From positions 1 through 64,000 of the forward strand of contig ONCC01000005.1 of NCBI GenBank assembly GCA_900316235.1: DNA of 64,000 nt, given 5' to 3'. How positions within the stretch are numbered: position 1 is the stretch's first letter; every line of letters begins with the position of its first letter. Shown here piece by piece: positions 7,489-16,317 of the stretch. A program made the position numbers and the translations under genes. The notes beneath the pieces were generated by a model that saw only the letters and a program-made list of their open reading frames with translations, was not told where the DNA came from and did not search any database. Source of the DNA: an uncultured Bacteroidales bacterium (lineage in GTDB: Bacteria > Bacteroidota > Bacteroidia > Bacteroidales > P3).

Positions 7489-8469
7489 ATGCAAAGGATA
7501 AAACCAACAATTGTAATGCTGACCTGCATGCTGGCCATCGGTGCGGCAAGCGCACAGGGTCTTTGGAGCGGAGTGGCTACATACAGCAACAGGGTGGCAG
7601 GCGGAGGGGTCAACACGTACACTTCCTACTACCGGGGGATGGACGTGATGACCGACATGCCGCAGAGCAAGATGAAAACACTCTACCTCGCCAAAGAAAA
7701 GACATTGTATAGCGTGATGGGCATGATGGGCAAGCCCATCGTCTCCAGCCGCAGTTTTGACCCAGACACGATGGAGGTGCCGCTCTTCGACGTGGCTTCG
7801 GAAATGGAAACCATCGCAGGACATAATTGCGTCCGAGTGAGCTACGAGAGTGGGAATGCAATGGTTAGCGAACATGCAACCGTGTGGCTCGACACCTCCT
7901 ACCGTATTCCTTTCCATTACAGTCTCGATGACGATATCCCCTACGGCTTGCCGGTGCGTACAGAGACGCGGATGAAAATGAAAGGGATGGAGGTGGAGAC
8001 CGTGAGCGAACTGGTCTCTGTGGTCGAAGGGGTGGTTGACGATGCCATCTTTGCCGTGCCCTCCACCGAGGGTGCTGTCACTATGAGTGTCGATGCCGAC
8101 GGTAACCCCGTGTTGAGCGGCGACACCGCTGGACTCTTCGCCCCCGTTCATTCCGATGTGCTCACCGAGGTGGACTCCGTCGGCTTCCGCACTGCTATTG
8201 CCAAAGGCAAAACCATCTGTATGTTCACCGCCGTGTGGTGCGGTCCTTGCCGTCTGATGTATCCGCGGTTGGAGGCTGTCGCCAAACGACTTGGCAGTGG
8301 TTACCGTTTCCTCAAAGTCGACATTGACCGCTGCCCCACCATTGCCCGCGAGTACGGCTGCCAGACCATCCCCGTCGTCATCCTCTTCGAGAAAGGCAAG
8401 GAGCTGCGCCGCATCACCTCCGCCGTCTATAATGAGGATGATATTTATCGATTCATTACTGGAGAATAG
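7489..8469 (+). CDS. Secreted thioredoxin-domain protein with novel N-terminal domain
   Basis: The 326-residue protein has a signal peptide (about 1-23, ending SAQG). It then has a roughly 180-residue beta-rich domain, similar in feel to DUF4412-like periplasmic domains, and a C-terminal thioredoxin fold. The CXXC site is WCGPC at 250-254 and the cis-proline is TIPV at about 294. It should act in the periplasm as a thiol reductase or oxidase, with the N-terminal domain perhaps binding a client or lipid. It stands alone between anmK and a tRNA. I do not recognise a named family for the N-terminal part. Confidence 0.8.
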   Translation: MQRIKPTIVMLTCMLAIGAASAQGLWSGVATYSNRVAGGGVNTYTSYYRGMDVMTDMPQSKMKTLYLAKEKTLYSVMGMMGKPIVSSRSFDPDTMEVPLFDVASEMETIAGHNCVRVSYESGNAMVSEHATVWLDTSYRIPFHYSLDDDIPYGLPVRTETRMKMKGMEVETVSELVSVVEGVVDDAIFAVPSTEGAVTMSVDADGNPVLSGDTAGLFAPVHSDVLTEVDSVGFRTAIAKGKTICMFTAVWCGPCRLMYPRLEAVAKRLGSGYRFLKVDIDRCPTIAREYGCQTIPVVILFEKGKELRRITSAVYNEDDIYRFITGE

Positions 8470-8626
8470 CCATTATAGAGATAATCAATTCGTAGTGGTT
8501 AATCGTTGAAAGGTTTTTTTTTGCTATTCCAAGGGAAGGGAAGTGGTATTTGTGGTAGGGTTGAACTACTATTGTTGTAGAATAAACCATTGTAAAATAG
8601 CATATTGAAAATTATTTTGCAAAAAA

Positions 8627-8658
8627 TTTGGCCATGTCGGGAAATGTTAGTACTTTTG
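8627..8658 (+). promoter_or_regulatory. Promoter of the tRNA gene
   Basis: TTTG at 8627-8630, a 20-bp spacer and TACTTTTG at 8651-8658 match the Bacteroidota TTTG-N19-21-TAnnTTTG promoter. The tRNA begins 35 bp downstream. The rest of the 8470-8626 gap shows nothing recognisable. Confidence 0.75.
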
Positions 8659-8693
8659 CACCCGCTTTTGAGGCCGATAGAGGCCCAGATGAT

Positions 8694-8770
8694 GGCGGGA
8701 TAGCTCAGCTGGTTAGAGCGCTGGATTCATAACCCGGAGGTCATCAGTTCAAGTCTGATTCCCGCTACCA
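8694..8770 (+). tRNA. tRNA-Met (anticodon CAT)
   Basis: A full cloverleaf of 77 nt including an encoded CCA. The acceptor GGCGGGA pairs with TCCCGCT (first pair G-T). The D-loop AGCTGGTTAGA and the T-loop TTCAAGT are canonical. The anticodon loop ATTCATAA gives CAT. It resembles the Bacteroides elongator tRNA-Met from memory. A CAT anticodon could also belong to a lysidine-modified tRNA-Ile, which I cannot rule out by eye. The initiator type looks unlikely because the acceptor end is paired. Confidence 0.93.
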
Positions 8771-8772
8771 AG

Positions 8773-8803
8773 AAAGAGATTCACACGGTGAGTCTCTTTT
8801 TTG
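8773..8803 (+). terminator. Rho-independent terminator of the tRNA
   Basis: AAAGAGATTCAC pairs with GTGAGTCTCTTT (one T-G wobble) around an ACG loop, followed by a run of T's, immediately after the tRNA CCA end. Confidence 0.85.
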
Positions 8804-8850
8804 TTTCCCCGTCCGCAATAATCCGGTAGCTTTCGCGTTATAAACATACT

Positions 8851-9939
8851 ATGGACGATAAACATCTTTACAGTAACTTTGAATATGAGTCGGCATTGAG
8901 CGTGGCTCCCGGAGTGAAACAGCCTGATCAAGTGAGCAATAGTTACGTGGAGCGTATGCGTGCTTTGCGTCGTCAGGAGCCCTCGGTGGAGGAGTTGGTG
9001 AGCGGCATCCTCCATGGCGACCGCACCCTCCTCAGCCGTGCTATCACGCTGGTGGAAAGTTCTCGTTTCGAACACCAGAAGAAGGCTCAGGAGGTCATCG
9101 AGCGTTGCCTGCCCTATAGTGGTAAGAGCGTCCGACTTGGTATCACCGGCGTCCCCGGTGCCGGCAAGAGTACGGTGATTGAGTCGCTTGGGAAGATGCT
9201 GACGTCTCATAATCATAAGGTTGCTGTTTTGGCCATCGACCCCAGCAGCGAGCGTTCCCGCGGATCCATCCTCGGTGACAAGACACGCATGGAGGAACTC
9301 TCGGTCGACCCCAACGCCTTCATCCGTCCCAGCCCCTCGGCGGGAAGTCTGGGCGGCGTGGCTCGCAAGACGCGCGAAATCATCACCCTCTGCGAGGCGG
9401 CAGGTTTCGATGTGGTTATCGTTGAGACTGTGGGTGTTGGCCAGAGCGAGGTGGCGGCCCATTCGATGGTGGATTTCTTCCTCCTGCTCCAGTTGGCCAA
9501 TACTGGCGACGAACTGCAAGGCATCAAGCGCGGCATCATGGAGATGGCCGACATGATCAGCATCAACAAGTGCGAACTCGACCGTCAGCGCTCCGAACTC
9601 TCGGCGGCACAGTTCCGTAATGCCCTTCATCTTTTCCCCATGCCTGAGAGTGGCTGGACAGTCAAGGTTACCCTCTGTTCGGCTTACACCAAGGAGGGTA
9701 TCGAGGATCTATGGAACTCGGTGATGGACTATGTAACGTTCACAAAGGGAAATGGTTACTTCTACCAGAAACGGCAGCAGCAAAACCTCCGCATCATGAC
9801 CGAGGCCATCGAGAATGGCCTGCGTGAGCGTTTCTACAGCACTCCCGGTATTGAGGAGCGCATCGAGACCCTCAGCAAGGATATCCTTGAGAATAAAATC
9901 AGTCCCTACGCGGCTGCAGATCAATTGCTTGAGAGATAA
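8851..9939 (+). CDS. meaB: Methylmalonyl-CoA mutase-associated GTPase MeaB/ArgK
   Basis: MeaB is a G3E-family GTPase chaperone that loads and protects adenosylcobalamin in methylmalonyl-CoA mutase or related mutases. The 362-residue protein carries the P-loop GVPGAGKST (100-108), the AIDPSSERSRGSILGDKTRM block (about 128-147), ETVGVGQSE (about 192-200) and a NKCELD-type base-recognition motif (about 239). Length is typical. No mutase subunit lies nearby, so its partner must be elsewhere. The start is ATG 8851, 48 bp after the tRNA terminator. Confidence 0.95.
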   Translation: MDDKHLYSNFEYESALSVAPGVKQPDQVSNSYVERMRALRRQEPSVEELVSGILHGDRTLLSRAITLVESSRFEHQKKAQEVIERCLPYSGKSVRLGITGVPGAGKSTVIESLGKMLTSHNHKVAVLAIDPSSERSRGSILGDKTRMEELSVDPNAFIRPSPSAGSLGGVARKTREIITLCEAAGFDVVIVETVGVGQSEVAAHSMVDFFLLLQLANTGDELQGIKRGIMEMADMISINKCELDRQRSELSAAQFRNALHLFPMPESGWTVKVTLCSAYTKEGIEDLWNSVMDYVTFTKGNGYFYQKRQQQNLRIMTEAIENGLRERFYSTPGIEERIETLSKDILENKISPYAAADQLLER

Positions 9940-9962
9940 AAGTAGGATTTAAGAACTAAGAT

Positions 9963-11024
9963 GTGATTTATATTCACGTTCCCTTCTGTCACCGCAAGTG
10001 TACCTACTGCGCGTTCTATTCAGTTCGGAGTTCGGAGTCCGGGGTTCGGAATTATGTCGATGCTCTCATTGAAGAGATGCGGCAGCGGTGCCGCGAGCAA
10101 AATCATCCGATAAAGACTATTTATTTCGGTGGCGGCACGCCTTCGATATTGCCTCTCAGTGAATTGGAGCGTATCGTTGAGGCGTTGCAGGAATGCTTCG
10201 ACCTCTCGCAGGTTGAGGAGGTAACATTGGAGGCCAATCCCGAGGATTTGACCCTAGAATATTTGCAGGGTCTCAAGGACTTGCAGTTTGTCAACCGTCT
10301 GAGTATCGGCATCCAAAGTCTTGACGACGAGGTGTTGCGCCTCATTGGTCGTCGCCATACAGCTCGACAGGCCGTTGAGGCGGTAGAGAACGCCCATAAG
10401 TTTGGTTTCCAAAATATCAGCGTGGATTTTATTTATGGGATAAGACCCGCGGAGACTATAGATCAAATCGAGTTTTTAAGTCTGATAAATCATGTATCGG
10501 CCTATGCTTTGACGGTGGAAGCCGGTACGGCGTTGGCAGTGCAGGTGGAGCAGGGTAGGGTGGTGTTGCCCGACGAGGATGAGGTGGTGCGGCAGTATGA
10601 GGCTCTCTGTGAATATCTTGCAAAGAAAGGGTTTGAACAATATGAGGTCTCCAATTTCAGCCGTCCTGCTTTTGCTTCGAAGCACAACAGCCGTTACTGG
10701 AACCGTACGCCGTACCTCGGACTTGGTCCCGGAGCCCATAGTTTTGATGGTTCTCGTCGCAGGTGGAATAAGCCTGACGGCTCTTTCGAGGAGGAGACAC
10801 TCACTCCGGACGATGCATTCAACGAGCTGGTGATGACCTCTTTGCGCACTACCCGTGGGCTCGATGTCTGTCTGGTGCCGGAGGCATACAAAAAAAGGCT
10901 GCGTCAAAAGATGCAGCCTTATATAGATTGTGGTTGGATTTCCCTGAGAGAGGGTTTCTATCGGCCGTCGCGGGAGGGTCTCCTTCATGCCGACGGGATG
11001 GCGGCGTCATTGTTCCTCGCCTGA
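9963..11024 (+). CDS. hemW: Radical SAM heme chaperone HemW
   Basis: HemW is a radical SAM protein that binds heme and is thought to deliver it to respiratory enzymes; it is often mis-annotated as coproporphyrinogen oxidase HemN. The cluster motif is Cys9, Cys13 and Cys16 (CHRKCTYC, a CX3CX2C). IYFGGGTPS at about 53-61 is the SAM glycine motif. The protein is 353 residues. The start codon is GTG at 9963, because the overlapping ATG at 9961 is followed at once by a stop. Its last 18 bp overlap the convergent SPOR gene. Confidence 0.93.
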   Translation: MIYIHVPFCHRKCTYCAFYSVRSSESGVRNYVDALIEEMRQRCREQNHPIKTIYFGGGTPSILPLSELERIVEALQECFDLSQVEEVTLEANPEDLTLEYLQGLKDLQFVNRLSIGIQSLDDEVLRLIGRRHTARQAVEAVENAHKFGFQNISVDFIYGIRPAETIDQIEFLSLINHVSAYALTVEAGTALAVQVEQGRVVLPDEDEVVRQYEALCEYLAKKGFEQYEVSNFSRPAFASKHNSRYWNRTPYLGLGPGAHSFDGSRRRWNKPDGSFEEETLTPDDAFNELVMTSLRTTRGLDVCLVPEAYKKRLRQKMQPYIDCGWISLREGFYRPSREGLLHADGMAASLFLA

Positions 11025-11447
11025 TTCGAGGTCGTCAGGGGCGAAGTCGAGTTGTTGCGGCGGCTCGGCAAAAATATTGTCCTTAATGATATATCCTTTA
11101 TATACTTCCTTGATTTCCTGAAGGAAAGCGTATGCTTCAAGACGGGTTCGGAAGTCGCCGACTTTCACCTTGAAGTTAGGCTCGTCGTAGACGATGTAGG
11201 CCTGCACCAGAGGGTAGTCGGTCATGAATCGCTCGCGCAGGCTGAAGGCACTGGCCTTCGAGTTGATGCCTGAGAAAGAGGCTATCTGAACACGGAAACC
11301 GGGCATGGACTTCACGCGGTTGTTGAGCTCCACATGGAGCGCTACCATCTCGTTGACAGCCACATCACCCTTCACGGTCACGCGTCCGCTTTGTGCGGAA
11401 ACCAGTGGCCCTATTGCCAAAAAGGCCAGTATGAGTATTTTCTTCAT
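11007..11447 (-). CDS. Secreted SPOR-domain protein
   Basis: The 146-residue protein has a signal peptide (MKKILILAFLAIGPLVSAQ). A SPOR-like peptidoglycan-binding domain lies at about 50-120: GFRVQIASFSG, then a helix-loop and FKVKVGDFRTRLEAYAFL. The tail is acidic. It probably sits in the periplasm and binds denuded glycan at division sites, as SPOR proteins do. Its ATG shares one base with the stop of the upstream universal stress protein (TAATG), so the two are translationally coupled. Its 3' end overlaps hemW on the other strand. Confidence 0.85.
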   Translation of the reverse strand: MKKILILAFLAIGPLVSAQSGRVTVKGDVAVNEMVALHVELNNRVKSMPGFRVQIASFSGINSKASAFSLRERFMTDYPLVQAYIVYDEPNFKVKVGDFRTRLEAYAFLQEIKEVYKGYIIKDNIFAEPPQQLDFAPDDLESGEEQ

Positions 11448-12268
11448 TAATATTGTGCGGTATCGGCCAACACTTGTTTGGGACGTACGGTGAGCACGGG
11501 AATCTTCGACTGCATGAGCATCTGCTGGGCAAAGGTGCCCATCAGCAGTGAGGAGAAAGAACTCTCCTGCTCGGTCATGATGGCAATCATGTCAGCGTTG
11601 ACTTTCTCGGCATATTCGAGTGTGTCGGTGGTGACGTTGCCCTTGACGGGAATAAACTCGGTGGAGTATTCTATCTTGTTGTTGTCGAGGTAGCGCTGCA
11701 CCATGGTGACATAGTTCTTTACTACCTGGCGCACGCTGGGAGCCGTGGAGGTGTAGAGACCCAGCAGGTGGATTTTCGAGCCGAAAGTTTTGGCGAACAT
11801 GGCCGCTTGACCGGCTTTCTGACGGGTATCATCGCTGCTGTCGAGGGGTACTACGATGTTTTCCAGTGCTTTGTTGAAGTTAAAGTCCTCGCGGATGAGC
11901 AGCACGGGTGCCGGCGAGAGCTCGACGGTGCGGAAGGTATTGCGTCCCAGGATTCCTTTTTTCAGTCCGCTCATGCCGTGGGTACCCACGACGAGGAGTG
12001 CAGCAGAGTCCTCCTTGGCCTGTTTGGCCAGTTCTTCCGAGGGATTGCCCTGGTGCAGGACATACTCCAATTTAATGCCTTTCAGCAGGTGTGCCACGCC
12101 GGCGTTGCGGCGCTCTATTTCTGCTCTGATAGGTGCCTCGTCCTCATTTTTTTCCTTCACGTAGACCAGTCGGATATCGCTTTGCCAGCGGTTGGCAATG
12201 TCGATGGCAAGGTCGACGGCATAGGCAGAACCCGAAGAAAAATCAAATCCAACAACAACTTTGTTCAT
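11447..12268 (-). CDS. Tandem-domain universal stress protein
   Basis: The 273-residue protein holds two UspA folds. The first (about 1-140) contains VVVGFDFS and the nucleotide loop GTHGMSGLKKGILG. The second (about 145-270) opens IVVPLDSSD and ends with the degenerate SFSSLLMGTFAQQ and IPVLTV. The first domain probably binds ATP; the second has lost the glycine loop. The start is ATG 12266-12268, preceded by a good promoter at 12295-12325. It is the first gene of a two-gene unit with the SPOR protein and is divergent from the rnf operon. Confidence 0.9.
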   Translation of the reverse strand: MNKVVVGFDFSSGSAYAVDLAIDIANRWQSDIRLVYVKEKNEDEAPIRAEIERRNAGVAHLLKGIKLEYVLHQGNPSEELAKQAKEDSAALLVVGTHGMSGLKKGILGRNTFRTVELSPAPVLLIREDFNFNKALENIVVPLDSSDDTRQKAGQAAMFAKTFGSKIHLLGLYTSTAPSVRQVVKNYVTMVQRYLDNNKIEYSTEFIPVKGNVTTDTLEYAEKVNADMIAIMTEQESSFSSLLMGTFAQQMLMQSKIPVLTVRPKQVLADTAQY

Positions 12269-12294
12269 AGTGTTTATGCGTTTTTTTGACGAGA

Positions 12295-12325
12295 CAAAAT
12301 TACAAACTTTTTTTGAATTGGCAAA
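12295..12325 (-). promoter_or_regulatory. Promoter of the uspA-SPOR unit
   Basis: On the minus strand TTTG (12322-12325), a 19-bp spacer and TAATTTTG (12295-12302) match the Bacteroidota consensus exactly. The start codon is 27 bp downstream. Confidence 0.75.
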
Positions 12326-12372
12326 ATTTTTTTTGCTTTTTCTCCATTTTTCACTGTTGTTGAAAAAAAAAT

Positions 12373-12403
12373 TTTGCCATTTAATATAATTTGTGTAATT
12401 TTG
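12373..12403 (+). promoter_or_regulatory. Promoter of the rnf operon
   Basis: TTTG at 12373-12376, a 19-bp spacer and TAATTTTG at 12396-12403 match the consensus. The rnfB start lies 67 bp further on. The promoter is divergent from, and separated by about 50 bp from, the uspA promoter. Confidence 0.78.
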
Positions 12404-12470
12404 CACTCACTTATTGTAATAGATTGCATAGTAAAAACGCATTAGAAAACCTAAAACACAAAATAATAAC

Positions 12471-13358
12471 ATGACTCAACAAATCTTGATTGCGGTATTG
12501 GTGTTAGGCGTTATCGGCGCCTTCTTTGCCGTGGTGCTCTATTTTGTAGCCCAAAAATTCAAGGTGGTCGAAGACCCGATGATTGACGAGGTGGCTGAGG
12601 TATTGCCCGGCGCCAACTGTGGCGGTTGCGGCAAAGCCGGCTGCCGTGCTTTTGCCGAGGCCTGTGTGGCCCAGGGCAACTTGGAGGGTTTGCGCTGTGC
12701 CCCCGGCGGTGACGCCGTGGCTCAGAAAATCGCCCAAATTCTCGGCTGTGCCGTCGAACAGGGCGAGCCCCAGGTGGCTGTGGTGCGCTGCCATCCCGCC
12801 AACTGCGGCGAGAACCGCCGTTCGAATTATGATGGTCTCCGCAGTTGCGCCTTCGCGGCGACGGTCTATACTGGCGAGAATGGGTGCCCCTTCGGCTGCC
12901 TGGGCTGTGGCGACTGTGTGGCCGCCTGCCAGTTCGACGCCATCCACATGGATGCCGAGACTGGAACTCCGGTGGTTGACGAGGAGAAATGCACCGCTTG
13001 CGGTGCCTGTGCCAAGGCCTGTCCTCGACGCGTCATTGAGCTGCGTAACAAGGGCAATAAGGGTCGTCGTGTCTTTGTGCGCTGCATCAATAAGGAGAAA
13101 GGCGCCGTGGCCATGAAAACCTGCAAGAATGCATGCATAGGCTGCGGCAAGTGCGCCAAGGTGTGTCCCTTCGAAGCTATCACGGTGGCCGACAATGTGG
13201 CGTATATCGACTTTACCAAGTGTAAGGCTTGCCGCAAGTGCGTCCTGGAATGCCCCACGCATGCCATTACCGATGTCAACTTCCCGGCACCGGCCAAGAA
13301 GCCCGAGGCCCCAAAGCCTGCTGAGGCTCCCGCTCCTGCCGAAGAGGCAAAGTCTTAA
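12471..13358 (+). CDS. rnfB: Rnf complex subunit RnfB (iron-sulfur)
   Basis: RnfB takes electrons from ferredoxin and passes them into the Rnf complex. The 295-residue protein has one N-terminal membrane helix (about 5-27). Next comes the RnfB-type cluster, Cys50, Cys53 and Cys58 with a fourth Cys at 76. Two ferredoxin-like 2[4Fe-4S] regions follow, with CLGCGDCVAAC, CTACGACAKAC, CIGCGKCAKVC and CKACRKCVLEC. The tail is rich in Pro, Ala and Glu. It is the first gene of rnfB-C-D-G-E. Neighbours are close: rnfC starts 33 bp later after a TATCAAC-word spacer. Confidence 0.95.
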   Translation: MTQQILIAVLVLGVIGAFFAVVLYFVAQKFKVVEDPMIDEVAEVLPGANCGGCGKAGCRAFAEACVAQGNLEGLRCAPGGDAVAQKIAQILGCAVEQGEPQVAVVRCHPANCGENRRSNYDGLRSCAFAATVYTGENGCPFGCLGCGDCVAACQFDAIHMDAETGTPVVDEEKCTACGACAKACPRRVIELRNKGNKGRRVFVRCINKEKGAVAMKTCKNACIGCGKCAKVCPFEAITVADNVAYIDFTKCKACRKCVLECPTHAITDVNFPAPAKKPEAPKPAEAPAPAEEAKS

Positions 13359-13391
13359 CTTATCAACGTATCAACTTAGCAATAGGAAAAG

Positions 13392-14720
13392 ATGAAGACT
13401 TTCAAAATGGGTGGTGTCCACCCCGAAGAAAACAAGATATCCAACAATGCCGCTATTGAGGTGATACCCGTACCGGCACAGATGGTTGTGCTGATGAACC
13501 AGCACCTTGGTGCCCCCGCCACCCCGATAGTGCAGAAAGGCGACAAGGTGAAGGTGGGCCAACTCATCGGCGAAGCCCAGGCTTTCATGTGTGCCAATGT
13601 CCATTCGCCTGTGAGTGGCACGGTGCTGAAGGTGGAACCCTGCAAGGATGCTTTCGGTCTGGCCAAGCCCGCCGTCTACATTCAGGTGGAGGGCGATGAA
13701 TGGATGGAGACCATCGACCGCACACCCGACATCAAGCGCGAATGCACGCTGGAACCTAAGCAGATTGTCGACAAACTGAAAGAGATGGGTATTGTGGGTC
13801 TCGGTGGCGCCACGTTCCCTGCCCATATCAAATACAGCGTGCCCGAGGGCAAGAAGGCTGAGTACCTCATTATCAACGCCGCTGAGTGTGAGCCTTACCT
13901 CACCTCCGACTACCGCGTGATGATGGAGCATGCCGAAGAGGTGTGCATTGGTGTCAGCATTCTTCGCAAGGCTTTGGGTGTCCCCAACGCTTATATTGGG
14001 ATTGAGATGAATAAGCCTCAGGCTATCGCCAAAATGCAGGAGATGGCCAAACAATTCGAGGGTATCATTGTAGAACCTTTAAAGGTGAAATACCCTCAAG
14101 GTGCTGAAAAGCAGCTTATCAATGCCGTCACCGGTCGTAAAGTGCCCAGTGGCAAGCTGCCCATCGACGTTGGATGCGTAGTCTCCAATCTCGGCACTGC
14201 ATTCTCCGTCTACGAGGCAATCCAGAAAAACAAACCCCTCATCGAGAATATCCTCACTGTCACAGGTAAGAAATTGCCCTCGCAGCACAACTGTCAGGTT
14301 CGCATTGGCACCACCTATAATGACATCATCAAGCACACAATTGGTGAGTTGCCTGCCTCCACCGGCAAGGTTATCAGTGGCGGCACCATGATGGGCAAGG
14401 CTGTCGTGAATCTCGACGCCCCCACGGTCAAGGGTAATTCTAGCGTGCTGGTGATGGATGAGGCTGAGGCTCGCCGTAATCCTGAGACGGCTTGCATCCG
14501 CTGTGGTAAGTGTATGCATGCCTGTCCCATGGGACTTGAGCCTTATATGTTCTCGGCTTTGGTGCGTAACAATCGCATTGAAGAGGCCAAGGAGCATAAC
14601 ATCCTTGATTGCATCGAGTGCGGTTGCTGCTTCTTTAGCTGTCCGGCGAACAAACCGTTGACCGACGAGATACGTCTCGGCAAGAACAAGGTTCGTGCCA
14701 TGATGGCCGCCAAGAAATAA
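13392..14720 (+). CDS. rnfC: Rnf complex subunit RnfC (NADH site)
   Basis: RnfC is the peripheral subunit with FMN, two [4Fe-4S] clusters and the NAD(H) site. The 442-residue protein has the biotin-lipoyl-like N-terminal fold (HLGAPATPIV, VHSPVSGTVLKVE). The nucleotide region GIVGLGGATFPAHIK lies at about 133-147 and INAAECEPYLTSDYR at about 162-176. Two cluster motifs, CIRCGKCMHACP and CIECGCCFFSCP, lie at about 370 and 409. Length is normal. It is followed 28 bp later by rnfD. Confidence 0.96.
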   Translation: MKTFKMGGVHPEENKISNNAAIEVIPVPAQMVVLMNQHLGAPATPIVQKGDKVKVGQLIGEAQAFMCANVHSPVSGTVLKVEPCKDAFGLAKPAVYIQVEGDEWMETIDRTPDIKRECTLEPKQIVDKLKEMGIVGLGGATFPAHIKYSVPEGKKAEYLIINAAECEPYLTSDYRVMMEHAEEVCIGVSILRKALGVPNAYIGIEMNKPQAIAKMQEMAKQFEGIIVEPLKVKYPQGAEKQLINAVTGRKVPSGKLPIDVGCVVSNLGTAFSVYEAIQKNKPLIENILTVTGKKLPSQHNCQVRIGTTYNDIIKHTIGELPASTGKVISGGTMMGKAVVNLDAPTVKGNSSVLVMDEAEARRNPETACIRCGKCMHACPMGLEPYMFSALVRNNRIEEAKEHNILDCIECGCCFFSCPANKPLTDEIRLGKNKVRAMMAAKK

Positions 14721-14748
14721 TGTTTGACGAAAAAAATATTATTATAAT

Positions 14749-15708
14749 ATGAATCTATTAAATATATCTGGCTCGCCCCACGTACATAGCGACGAGTCGA
14801 CAAAGAAAATCATGTGGCGTGTCAACTTGGCACTTGTGCCGGCTTTGCTGGTGGCCATAGCCTATTTTGGCATCAATGCCCTGCTGGTGAGCGTCATCTC
14901 TGTGCTGAGCTGTGTGCTCTTCCAGTGGCTCATCGAGAAATATATCCTCAAGGTGCCCAGCACTATCTGTGATGGCTCGGCTGTCGTCACTGGCCTGCTG
15001 CTGGCCTTCAATGTACCGGCCACGGTGAGCATGATGTGGATTGTCATCATTGGTGCTCTTGTGGCCATCGGTGTGGGCAAGATGAGTTTCGGCGGCTTGG
15101 GCAAGAACCCCTTCAACCCCGCCTTGGTGGGCCGTGTGTTCCTGCTTATCTCTTTCCCGGTGCAGATGACCACCTGGCCCGTTGTCGACGGCATCTTCCC
15201 GATGAATTTCGACGTGGCCACGGGTGCCACTCCCCTTGGAGCCTTCAAGGAGGGTGCCCTGCCTGAGGGTGTTACCTTCATGGATGCCTTCCTGGGCCAT
15301 ATTGGCGGTTCGCTTGGTGAGGTGTCGGCTTTGGCTATTTTGCTTGGTGCTGCTTATCTTTGTTGGAAAAAGGTTATCACCTGGCATATTCCTGTTACCT
15401 TCATCGGCACGGCCTTTGTCTTCAGTGGCATCTTGTGGCTTGTGAACCCCGATACCTATCTGGATCCCTTTATGACCATCATGACCGGCGGTATCATGCT
15501 CGGTGCCTGTTTCATGGCTACCGACATGGTTACCAGTCCCATGGCTAAAAGTGGTCAGATTATCTTCGGCGTGGGCTGTGGCCTGCTGACCATCATCATC
15601 CGCAACTGGGGCGCCTACCCCGAGGGTGTCAGCTTCGCCATCCTGCTGATGAACAGCGTCACCCCGCTCATCAACCGCTGGTGCAAACCCCAACGATTTG
15701 CCTGTTAA
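14749..15708 (+). CDS. rnfD: Rnf complex subunit RnfD (flavinylated membrane subunit)
   Basis: RnfD is an integral membrane subunit carrying covalent FMN and taking part in ion pumping. The 319-residue protein has about eight to nine membrane helices. The flavinylation motif is in DVATGATPLGAF, which places the modified Thr at residue 161. Other family blocks are GLGKNPFNPALVGR (about 116-129) and MATDMVTSPM (about 251-260). An ApbE flavin transferase would be needed and is not in the window. Confidence 0.95.
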   Translation: MNLLNISGSPHVHSDESTKKIMWRVNLALVPALLVAIAYFGINALLVSVISVLSCVLFQWLIEKYILKVPSTICDGSAVVTGLLLAFNVPATVSMMWIVIIGALVAIGVGKMSFGGLGKNPFNPALVGRVFLLISFPVQMTTWPVVDGIFPMNFDVATGATPLGAFKEGALPEGVTFMDAFLGHIGGSLGEVSALAILLGAAYLCWKKVITWHIPVTFIGTAFVFSGILWLVNPDTYLDPFMTIMTGGIMLGACFMATDMVTSPMAKSGQIIFGVGCGLLTIIIRNWGAYPEGVSFAILLMNSVTPLINRWCKPQRFAC

Positions 15709-15744
15709 CATATCAACATATCAACGTATAAACGTATCAACATT

Positions 15745-16305
15745 ATGGCAAAGAAAGCTCAATCCACATTAATCAATATGCTCTTGTCGCTGACTGCTAT
15801 CGCGCTGGTAGCCGCCTTCGCTCTGGCCGCCGTCAATGCCGTCACCGAGGAGCCCATCGCCCAGGCCCAGGAAGCCAAGGTGCAGGCCGCCATCAAGGCT
15901 GTGCTGCCCAACTTCGACAAGCTTGAGGCCAAGGAAATCGATGGCAATAATATCAACGTCGCTTACGATGCCGAAGGCAACATGGTTGGTGCCGCCATCG
16001 AGGCTGGCAATGACAACGGTTTCGGCGGTCACCTCCAGGTGATGGTCGGTTTCGACAAGGAAGGCAACGTCTACGGCTACAGTATCCTTGAGAGCCATGA
16101 GACCCCGGGCCTCGGCGCCAAGGCCGGCGAGTGGTTCGTGAAAGGTGGCAAGGGCGACATCATCTCGGTCGACCATGCACGGCCCCTCACCGTCAAGAAG
16201 GACGGTGGCGATGTCGACGCCATCAGCGGCTCGACCATCACCTCGCGCGCCTTCCTCACCGCTGTCAACGACGCCTACCAAGTTTTCACTAAAATCAACG
16301 CATAA
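15745..16305 (+). CDS. rnfG: Rnf complex subunit RnfG (flavoprotein)
   Basis: RnfG is anchored by one N-terminal helix (about 10-30) with a periplasmic FMN-binding domain. The 186-residue protein has the FMN_bind block GFGGHLQVMVGF (about 92-103) and ETPGLGA. The covalent attachment motif SGSTITS at 161-167 gives modified Thr164. The gene is preceded by a spacer made of CATATCAACGTA words (15706-15744) and followed 12 bp later by rnfE. Confidence 0.95.
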   Translation: MAKKAQSTLINMLLSLTAIALVAAFALAAVNAVTEEPIAQAQEAKVQAAIKAVLPNFDKLEAKEIDGNNINVAYDAEGNMVGAAIEAGNDNGFGGHLQVMVGFDKEGNVYGYSILESHETPGLGAKAGEWFVKGGKGDIISVDHARPLTVKKDGGDVDAISGSTITSRAFLTAVNDAYQVFTKINA

Positions 16306-16317
16306 GGAGATACCGCT

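Noticed and set aside
8851..9939. Arginine transport kinase ArgK
   Set aside because: This old name is misleading. The G3E motifs and known biology of the family point to the cobalamin-mutase chaperone MeaB.
9963..11024. Oxygen-independent coproporphyrinogen III oxidase (HemN)
   Set aside because: The CX3CX2C motif at the very N-terminus and the 353-residue length fit HemW; true HemN is longer and has extra N-terminal residues before its CX3CX2CXC motif.
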